Shown: positions 14,354 to 20,247 of the stretch, piece after piece | Layout: every line of letters begins with the position of its first letter | How positions within the stretch are numbered: position 1 is the stretch's first letter | Assembly (NCBI GenBank): GCA_900316925.1 | Contig: ONEU01000028.1 | Span: forward strand, 1-20,247 | Direction of reading: 5' to 3' | Source of the DNA: an uncultured Eubacteriales bacterium | GTDB lineage: Bacteria; Bacillota; Clostridia; Oscillospirales; Acutalibacteraceae | DNA: 20,247 nucleotides | Made by a program: the position numbers and the translations under genes | The notes under the pieces: model-generated | The model's database searches: none | The model's input: the letters and a program-made list of their open reading frames with translations, nothing else | What the model was told of the DNA's origin: nothing

Positions 14354-15691
14354 TTATTTCAGTCTTGCCTCCAGGGCTTCCTTCTGATCCTCATAGCCGG
14401 GCTTGCCGAGCAGCGCAAACATATTCTTCTTGTAGCTCTCAACGCCGGGCTGGTTGAACGGATTCAGACACATGGTATAGCAGCTGATCGCGCAGGCCTT
14501 CTCGAAGAAGTAGATGAGATAGCCAAGCTCTGCTTCGCTGACTTCCGGAATATTGAGAACAGCGTTCGGTACCTTTCCGTCTGTATGAGCCAGTACCGTG
14601 CCCTCAAATGCCTTCTTGTTGACATAATCGACTGTCTTGCCGGAGAGGAAGTTCAGACCGTCCACGTTCTCGGGATCGGTGCCGATGGTCAGCTCGTACT
14701 TCGGCTTATCAATCTGAACAACTGTCTCAAAGAGAATCCTGGAACCATCCTGGATGTACTGTCCCATAGAATGCAGATCGGTGGAGAACACAACAGATGC
14801 CGGGAAAATACCCTTGTTATCCTTGCCCTCGCTCTCGCCGAAGAGCTGCTTCCACCACTCGTTCATCATCGTAAAGGCAGGCTCATAGCTGACAAGCAGC
14901 TCTACACTCTTGCCCTTGCGGTAGAGAATATTACGAACAGCCGCATACTTGTAGCAGTCATTCTGGGAAAGATCGGTGCTCATCAGCTCTTCACGAGCCT
15001 TGGCAGCCCCCTGCATCAGGCTGTCAATATCTGCGCCGGATACTGCGATGGGCAGAAGTCCCACAGCGGTGAGTACGGAATAGCGTCCGCCGACATCATC
15101 CGGTACAACGAAGGTCTCATAGCCTTCTTTATCTGCCAGCTGCTTCAATGTACCCTTGGCCTTATCGGTGGTGCAGTAGATTCTCTCCTTTGCGCCCTCC
15201 TTGCCGTACTTCTTCTCCAGAAGCTCACGGAATACACGGAATGCGATTGCAGGCTCCGTAGTGGTGCCTGACTTGGAAATCATGTTGATGGAAATATCCT
15301 TGCCTTCACAGATCTGCAGCAGCTCTGTCAATGCCGTAGAGCTGATGGAATTACCTGTAAAGTAGATGTCGGGAGTATCCTTCGGAAGGGCATTATAGTT
15401 GGGGGATTTCAGGAACTCGATGGCAGCTCTGGCACCGAGGTAAGATCCGCCGATACCGATGACCACAAATACGTCTGTGTCAGACTTGATCTTTTCGGCA
15501 GCCTTCTTGATTCTGGCGAACTCCTCCTTGTCATAGTTGACGGGAAGATCGACCCAACCGACAAAATCATTGCCGAGACCGGTCTTGTTGTGGAGCTGTG
15601 CATGAGCTACCTCGATCTGAGGCGCAATTGCCTGGTACTCCTCTTCAGAGATAAATTCTTTGAGATGCTTGTCGCTAAGAGTTACGGACAT
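14354..15691 (-). CDS. pgi: Glucose-6-phosphate isomerase
   Basis: This 445-residue cytoplasmic glycolytic enzyme interconverts glucose 6-phosphate and fructose 6-phosphate. Recognisable motifs are 'VVIGIGGSYLGARAA' (77-90), the phosphate-binding 'ISKSGTTTEPA' (138-148), 'DDVGGRYSVLTAVGLLP' (198-214), a segment 'GKDNKGIFPASVVFSTDLHSMGQ' in broken form, and 'NPFNQPGVE..K' near the C-terminus with the catalytic lysine region. The length (about 445-450) is the compact Gram-positive form. ATG 15691 follows AAGGAGG. A promoter is seen at 15791-15819. No terminator hairpin is visible after the stop, so transcription may continue into the P-loop gene. Confidence 0.97.
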   Translation of the reverse strand: MSVTLSDKHLKEFISEEEYQAIAPQIEVAHAQLHNKTGLGNDFVGWVDLPVNYDKEEFARIKKAAEKIKSDTDVFVVIGIGGSYLGARAAIEFLKSPNYNALPKDTPDIYFTGNSISSTALTELLQICEGKDISINMISKSGTTTEPAIAFRVFRELLEKKYGKEGAKERIYCTTDKAKGTLKQLADKEGYETFVVPDDVGGRYSVLTAVGLLPIAVSGADIDSLMQGAAKAREELMSTDLSQNDCYKYAAVRNILYRKGKSVELLVSYEPAFTMMNEWWKQLFGESEGKDNKGIFPASVVFSTDLHSMGQYIQDGSRILFETVVQIDKPKYELTIGTDPENVDGLNFLSGKTVDYVNKKAFEGTVLAHTDGKVPNAVLNIPEVSEAELGYLIYFFEKACAISCYTMCLNPFNQPGVESYKKNMFALLGKPGYEDQKEALEARLK

Positions 15692-15790
15692 ATTTTTTCC
15701 TCCTTAATTATATCAGAAGCTTTCGGCTGTAATACGGCAGACTCTTGATCACACCATGATTCTCATACCAAAAACTAAATATCTGCTTAT

Positions 15791-15819
15791 ATCATACAAT
15801 ATTTTGAATCATATTGCAA
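15791..15819 (-). promoter_or_regulatory. Promoter of pgi
   Basis: On the - strand TTGCAA (15819-15814) and TATGAT (15796-15791) are 17 bp apart, giving a leader of about 90 nt. Confidence 0.6.
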
Positions 15820-15879
15820 GCTGTTTCCGTCAATTTGAAGGAATTTATTTCCGGAGACCTTTTTTTGTGACAGACAGCC

Positions 15880-15913
15880 AAAAACCCGGATCAGCTTTGG
15901 ACTGTCCGGGTTT
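15880..15913 (-). terminator. Terminator after rpe
   Basis: On the - strand AAACCCGGA (15913-15905) pairs with TCCGGGTTT (15890-15882) around a 14-nt loop, ending in a run of five T (15884-15880). It starts 4 bp after the rpe stop. Confidence 0.88.
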
Positions 15914-15917
15914 GAAA

Positions 15918-16565
15918 TCAATTGGCAGACTGGAGCTTCCGGATGGCTTCGGCGGGATCTTTGGCTTTGAAAACGCCCGTTCCCGACACGCTGACATCCA
16001 CGCCTGCAGCAGCAGCGGCGCCTACCGTCTTCTCGGAAATACCGCCGTCAGCTTCTACCAGGATGTCAAGTCCCCTTCTCCGGCACTCTTCCTTGATAGC
16101 GGTCACCTTCGGCAGCATATCAGCCATAAAGGACTGACCGCCAAAACCGGGTTCTACCGTCATCACCAGTACCATGTACAACTCATCCAGATAGGGAAAT
16201 ACTGCATCCGCCGGCGTCCTGGGCTTGATGACCAGGCCGGGTTTCAGACCTCTTTCTTTGATGCGCGCTATGGTCGCCGCAATATCCGATGAGGCCTCCA
16301 CATGGAACGTGATGATATCCGCTCCGGCATCGGCGAAGGCGTCGATGTAATCCAGCGGGTGCTCGATCATCAGATGAACGTCGAACGGCAGTTTCGTATA
16401 CCCCCTTACGGCGGCAATAATTGCAGGCCCGATTGTGAGATTCGGTACAAAATGTCCGTCCATAACGTCAAGATGGATCCAGTCGGCGCCTGCTTTGTCA
16501 ACACGGACGATTTCCTCGCCCATTTTTGCAAAATCACAAGAGAGCAGTGACGGTGCTACCTTCAT
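15918..16565 (-). CDS. rpe: Ribulose-phosphate 3-epimerase
   Basis: This 215-residue TIM-barrel enzyme of the pentose phosphate pathway converts ribulose 5-phosphate to xylulose 5-phosphate. The family motifs are all present in order: 'APSLLSCDF' at the N-terminus, 'WIHLDVMDGHFVPNLTIGP' with metal-binding His and Asp, 'DVHLMIEHP', 'VMTVEPGFGGQSF', and 'EADGGIS' with the catalytic Asp near the phosphate site. The length is normal. ATG 16565 is preferred because AAAAAGGA lies 9 nt upstream; ATG 16574 directly touches that site. It begins 21 bp after the stop of the large membrane protein, so both are probably in one transcript ending at 15880. Confidence 0.97.
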   Translation of the reverse strand: MKVAPSLLSCDFAKMGEEIVRVDKAGADWIHLDVMDGHFVPNLTIGPAIIAAVRGYTKLPFDVHLMIEHPLDYIDAFADAGADIITFHVEASSDIAATIARIKERGLKPGLVIKPRTPADAVFPYLDELYMVLVMTVEPGFGGQSFMADMLPKVTAIKEECRRRGLDILVEADGGISEKTVGAAAAAGVDVSVSGTGVFKAKDPAEAIRKLQSAN

Positions 16566-16586
16566 GGTAATCATTCCTTTTTCTTG

Positions 16587-19500
16587 TTATTTTCTGAGCA
16601 GTGAAACGATCAGTGTGATGATCGTCCAGCATCCGATATACAGCAGCATCTGCAGGCACCCCAGCTTCGCAAAGCCGGATACAAAACAGATGAGAATGAC
16701 CAGCGCAAGACCTATCGCCATGGCAATAAACTGCATCATTTTCGTGATGGTCGCGGTGGTCTGCAGCTTGATACAGCCCGAAATGGCCTTGGCAAACGAG
16801 GAGAGCTTTCCTCTTGTCACAAGATAAGCACGGGAGGTCTCGGCGGTAGTCGCGATCTCTTCGTAGCAGACATCGCCTAAGCTGCTGTTCAGAATGGAAA
16901 CGCTGCGGTGGAACAATCCGAATCTTTCGGCCACCTTTTCCTTGGTGACATTGGCGTCTACCGTCCTCACGATGATGCTGACGCCATTCTGCTCCAGGTG
17001 ACGCAGCTCACGGGAGATGTTACGGTCTGTTTTGTAGGAAAGAATAAACATGGCAATCAGATCGCCGCCGACGGTGATGTAAGTGACATCCAGGCCGCGC
17101 TTCGTATGGCGCTCCTCCTGTTCTATCTCTGGCGGCTTGATATTGTGGGATTCCAGATGGGCACGGTTGCCGATCAGCACCCGCTGTCCCCTCACCCAGG
17201 CTACAATCCCCATGCCATCCTCGTAACGCACATTATCCACCTTGGGCAGTGCGTCCTTGCTGCATTGGACGATATTATCAAACACATAGCCCATATTGCC
17301 GTTCACCGTATCCATAATGGCGGCTCCGGCAAGGATGGCATCATTGAGCTTGCTCTGCTTGTACGTCTTGATACCGCTGAGAGTAACAGATCCTCTGGGA
17401 TAGAGCTGCGACGAATCCACCATGATCACATTGGTATCGCAGAACTGCCTGACAGTCTCATAACTGGTAATCATCGCACCGCTCCGCAGGACGGACTTGC
17501 ACAGGCGTCTTAGCGGCAGGTTAATGGCCAGAAGACAGATCATCGGAATACTCATGCAGGCCATCAGTGCAAAGGTTGAAACCGCACCTGCAAAGCTCTG
17601 ATTGATGATACCGAAAAGGATACAGCCCACCAGTGCCAGAATCGTTGTAAAGGGAGCGATTTTGGAGGCGGCTTTCTCGCTGGGATCGGGATAAAATGAA
17701 AGCTGGAGGAAATTGCTCATAAAGCTGGAGCGCTTGGGATAAGCAATGTACGGCTTTCGGCAGGGCAGGTCCTTCACCATCTCCGCTGCCATTTTATCAT
17801 CCGAATAAATCTTTCCTGCAAATTTCGGAAAAGGCTTTTTCAGGAAAGAAAAGTTTCCGTGGGTACGGAGCACCAGAACCAGCTTGCCCAGAGAGTTGAG
17901 CAGCATTCCGAGCAGTACCAGCGGCACATAGAGATGATAGGTGCCGTCAAGGAACAGGTCGGGCGTGAAGAGCGCCACGACGGATTGTATCGCAACTGCG
18001 ATAGCTGCCACCGCAATGGCGGTATCGGGATTTCCCTTGAAGCGCCGGAGATCCATCAGACCGTTGACGATGGGCAGCCGGTACACCACTACCGAAACGG
18101 CGAACAGCAGGAAGCTGATGATCGCAAACCACAGCCAGCCGTTGCGAATGCTCTCACGGAACAGCGGTGAGCATTGTGCGACGAGCGACAGGACTATCGA
18201 AACAACCGTCGTTCCTGTCAGAATCAGCATTCTGGCAAACACGGTCTGGAAGGTCGTGGTGATCTCCGTATTGATTGCCTCGGCATCCGCTTCCTCGTTA
18301 AAGTCATCGAGCTGCGGCTTAACCTCCTCGGGATTCTGGATATCATCGGGATCATACTCTTCCTCGCCGTTGAAGAGGGTGCGGAAATCAAAGCTCTTTT
18401 TCTTTTGCTTGGGCATTTTGATGGTTTTTTCCTTTTTCTTAACAGGCTTTTCCTTCGGCGCAGTGGGCTCTTCCTGCTTCGGCGCAGCGGCTTTAACCTC
18501 TGCCTTCTTCTTTCTGGACGGCTTCTCTTTTTTGGGAGCTGCGGTCTCAACAGGCTTGGAGGCGGATGTTTCCTTTAGCAGCGCGTCAATCGACGGATAC
18601 TTTGTCTTGGGAATCTGGGGCACCGGTATTACGGGAGCCGCAGCAGGAATCTGGGGTGCAGCCGGCTTCGGAGCACTTTTGACAGGTGGTTCCTGCTTCT
18701 GCTTCGGCACAGCCGTCGGCACAGGAGCGGTTTTCGGGGATACGGCGGCGGGTTTTGAAACGTTCTTCTTCTTTGGTACGCTGACCGGGGGCGGTTCAGG
18801 CGCTTTCGGAAGCCTGACGGACGGATCGGACTGATGTCTGACCTTCAGAATGGCTTCATACTCACTGCGTAGTGTCTTGGAGAATTTTCCCGCCATCACA
18901 ACAAATGGTTCGGCATGGCTGTAATGATATGTAACAGCAGGAATCTGTCCTTCCGAAAGATCGGGGGCATTCACCGGTTCGCTGACCGGCGGGAGCGGTT
19001 CGGGTACCGTCTCCTCTTTTTTGGTCGTTTCCCAGGGAATGATGCGGATGCCGTCTCCACCGGGAAGATCATCGGCACGGTACCTGGCCTCTTCCTCCGG
19101 TGGGACGATCTCATCCGGATATCTCATCGTATCCACGGACGGCTCCGGAATGTCCGGGGCAACCGGCATGACAGAGGAATCCATCTGACTCACGTTCCGG
19201 CTCTGTGTGTCATCCCCGAAAGACAGGGAGATGGGCGAGATTCCGTCATTTTCCGTGAGATAGGGATAATCTGTTGTCGGAATACGAAGGGTATCCGTTG
19301 TCTGTGGATGTTCAGGATAGGAAGGAGACGGCACCGCCGTTGCCGCAGCTTGATCCGCATACATTGACTGCTCCGGTACATCAGACTGACGGTCATCCGA
19401 AGACATCACATCCACGGCGGAGGCAGATGTCGGGTACACCGTGGCAGGTATGCTCTCCTCCACAGGATTCAGAGTCTGTGCATATTCTTCCCCTGACGGC

Positions 19501-20247
19501 ACCAGGTTCTCTTCCGGTGCTGCCGGCTCTGTGATGATGGTTTCTTCGGGGGCGGCCTTCGGTTCCGCCGATACGGAGTTCACCGCCGGCGTTTCAAGCT
19601 CCCGGACCATTGTCTCACCGGTCCCAGCGTCCTCCTCTGTCGGAGAAACCGCTGCAGGTTCATGTACAGTCGTTTGTTCCGGAGGGGTGCTCTCCACGGT
19701 TTCCTTTTCCTGTTTCTGTTTCTGTTTTTGTTCCTTTGCAAACTCGGCAAAGATATCATAAACGGGAAGTTCTCTTTTCATACGCTCCTTTTTGTTCTTG
19801 GGCGGCATGACATTCTCGATCTGCTCCTGAGCTGGCGTATCCGTCCTTTTAGAAGATGTCGGGAGTGTCACCGTCGGCGCTTTCGGTGCAGAATACAGCA
19901 GGCTTCCCCTTTGCTCTTCCGGCTTTTCCGTACGGTCAGATGCGGAATGCTCTTCCGATTGCGGTTTGGTCTCGGTCTGCTTTACAGCCTCCTCCTTCAC
20001 CGACAGCTTTTCGGGCTTCTCGGCAGTCTCGGTTTCCGGCTTTGTTTCTGTCTGCTTTACAACCTCCACCTTTACCGGCGGCTTTTCGGGCTTCTCGGCA
20101 GTCTCGGTTTCCGGCTTTGTTTCTGTCTGCTTCACAACCTCCACCTTTACCGGCGGTTTTTCGGGCTTCTCGGCAGTCTCAGTTTCCGGCTTTGTTTCTG
20201 TCTGCTTTACAACCTCCACCTTTACCGGCGGCTTTTCGGGCTTCTCG
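16587..20247 (-). CDS. Giant pseudo P-type ATPase with long charged N-terminal tail (partial, 5' end outside window)
   Basis: The frame is open to the right edge, so the true start is not seen; 1219 residues are visible. I number from the GTG codon at 20219 (first residue E of the edge repeat excluded). Residues 1-650 are low-complexity, rich in Pro, Glu, Lys, Ala and Thr, beginning with tandem 25-residue repeats, and probably disordered in the cytoplasm. The core has eight predicted helices (about 664-684, 694-714, 732-752, 762-785, 857-876, 877-900, 1161-1183, 1188-1207), the P1B-ATPase topology. The phosphorylation stretch 'VIMVDSSQLYP' (Asp935) replaces DKTGTLT. 'RTVDAN' (1085-1090) replaces TGDN. 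No GDGxND is found. The 70-residue loop between helices 4 and 5 lacks the TGE actuator, and 'ACMSIP' replaces CPC. The N-domain-like 'RGQRVLIGNR' is kept. It is probably catalytically dead: a scaffold, sensor or regulator. It is co-transcribed with rpe. Confidence 0.85.
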   Translation of the reverse strand, partial: EKPEKPPVKVEVVKQTETKPETETAEKPEKPPVKVEVVKQTETKPETETAEKPEKPPVKVEVVKQTETKPETETAEKPEKLSVKEEAVKQTETKPQSEEHSASDRTEKPEEQRGSLLYSAPKAPTVTLPTSSKRTDTPAQEQIENVMPPKNKKERMKRELPVYDIFAEFAKEQKQKQKQEKETVESTPPEQTTVHEPAAVSPTEEDAGTGETMVRELETPAVNSVSAEPKAAPEETIITEPAAPEENLVPSGEEYAQTLNPVEESIPATVYPTSASAVDVMSSDDRQSDVPEQSMYADQAAATAVPSPSYPEHPQTTDTLRIPTTDYPYLTENDGISPISLSFGDDTQSRNVSQMDSSVMPVAPDIPEPSVDTMRYPDEIVPPEEEARYRADDLPGGDGIRIIPWETTKKEETVPEPLPPVSEPVNAPDLSEGQIPAVTYHYSHAEPFVVMAGKFSKTLRSEYEAILKVRHQSDPSVRLPKAPEPPPVSVPKKKNVSKPAAVSPKTAPVPTAVPKQKQEPPVKSAPKPAAPQIPAAAPVIPVPQIPKTKYPSIDALLKETSASKPVETAAPKKEKPSRKKKAEVKAAAPKQEEPTAPKEKPVKKKEKTIKMPKQKKKSFDFRTLFNGEEEYDPDDIQNPEEVKPQLDDFNEEADAEAINTEITTTFQTVFARMLILTGTTVVSIVLSLVAQCSPLFRESIRNGWLWFAIISFLLFAVSVVVYRLPIVNGLMDLRRFKGNPDTAIAVAAIAVAIQSVVALFTPDLFLDGTYHLYVPLVLLGMLLNSLGKLVLVLRTHGNFSFLKKPFPKFAGKIYSDDKMAAEMVKDLPCRKPYIAYPKRSSFMSNFLQLSFYPDPSEKAASKIAPFTTILALVGCILFGIINQSFAGAVSTFALMACMSIPMICLLAINLPLRRLCKSVLRSGAMITSYETVRQFCDTNVIMVDSSQLYPRGSVTLSGIKTYKQSKLNDAILAGAAIMDTVNGNMGYVFDNIVQCSKDALPKVDNVRYEDGMGIVAWVRGQRVLIGNRAHLESHNIKPPEIEQEERHTKRGLDVTYITVGGDLIAMFILSYKTDRNISRELRHLEQNGVSIIVRTVDANVTKEKVAERFGLFHRSVSILNSSLGDVCYEEIATTAETSRAYLVTRGKLSSFAKAISGCIKLQTTATITKMMQFIAMAIGLALVILICFVSGFAKLGCLQMLLYIGCWTIITLIVSLLRK
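19959..20247 (-). repeat. Tandem 75-bp (25-residue) coding repeats
   Basis: Three full copies (20219-20145, 20144-20070, 20069-19995) of the unit VEVVKQTETKPETETAEKPE-KPPVK are flanked by a partial copy at the window edge (20247-20220) and a diverged partial copy (19994-19959). The first two full copies differ by only a few synonymous third bases; the third full copy changes PP to LS. The array continues beyond the window. Confidence 0.93.

Noticed and set aside
16587..17500. Functional metal-transporting P-type ATPase
   Set aside because: The phosphorylation, nucleotide-hinge, GDGxND, TGE and CPC motifs are altered or absent, so transport by the standard cycle is unlikely.
17859..19761. Several + strand frames opposite the large repeat protein (e.g. 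297 codons at 17941)
   Set aside because: They are low-complexity complements of Lys/Pro/Glu-rich coding sequence without starts, ribosome sites or motifs.
19959..20247. CRISPR-like array because of regular 75-bp repeats
   Set aside because: The repeats are contiguous without unique spacers and stay in one open frame with synonymous differences, so they are coding repeats.

Overview
The window looks like chromosomal DNA of a Gram-positive Clostridia, most likely the Oscillospiraceae/Ruminococcus group. This is inferred from AGGAGG-type ribosome binding sites, frequent TTG/GTG starts, sigma-A promoters with 17-bp spacers, U-tailed hairpin terminators, a diaminopimelate dehydrogenase, and protein families typical of gut Clostridia. 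The GC content is intermediate. I saw no rRNA, tRNA, CRISPR array, transposase or phage gene.

Layout. (1) Positions 197-2008 (+) hold a stand-alone LytTR DNA-binding regulator and, 13 bp downstream, a two-helix membrane protein with a large outer domain. (2) Positions 2104-2214 (-) hold an unlisted 36-residue membrane peptide with its own promoter and a shared bidirectional terminator. (3) Positions 2342-5668 (+) are an aconitase-isocitrate dehydrogenase operon, the citrate to 2-oxoglutarate branch that feeds glutamate synthesis. (4) Positions 5697-7951 (-) hold a CNNM/CBS/CorC-type membrane protein overlapping an anchored ComEC-like metallo-beta-lactamase-fold hydrolase. (5) Positions 8184-10068 hold an XRE regulator (+), a 284-residue protein of unknown function (-) and a small lipoprotein made largely of 11-residue repeats (-). 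(6) Positions 10161-10821 (+) encode a cytidylate-kinase-like protein. (7) Positions 10934-12021 (-) are ddh, meso-diaminopimelate dehydrogenase. (8) Positions 12022-12400 have no protein gene but contain a GC-rich, strongly foldable block that may be a small RNA. (9) Positions 12371-13753 (+) are a two-gene unit: a small conserved protein and a surface lipoprotein nuclease. (10) Positions 13767-20247 (-) hold a small P-loop protein, pgi, rpe, and a very large protein running off the right edge.

The two most unusual items are the right-edge protein and the candidate RNA. The protein joins a long charged, low-complexity tail, including tandem 25-residue repeats, to an 8-helix core built like a P1B-type ATPase. 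The catalytic motifs of that core (DKTGT, TGD, GDGxND, the TGE actuator loop and CPC) are lost or degraded, so it appears to be a pseudo-ATPase. It is probably co-transcribed with rpe. The candidate RNA at about 12208-12383 has a plausible promoter at its start, a closing stem and a U-tract at its end.

The metabolic genes (acn, icd, pgi, rpe, ddh) are ordinary housekeeping genes. The novelty lies in the surface and regulatory genes between them. Functions were assigned by recognising motifs by eye; no database search was run.
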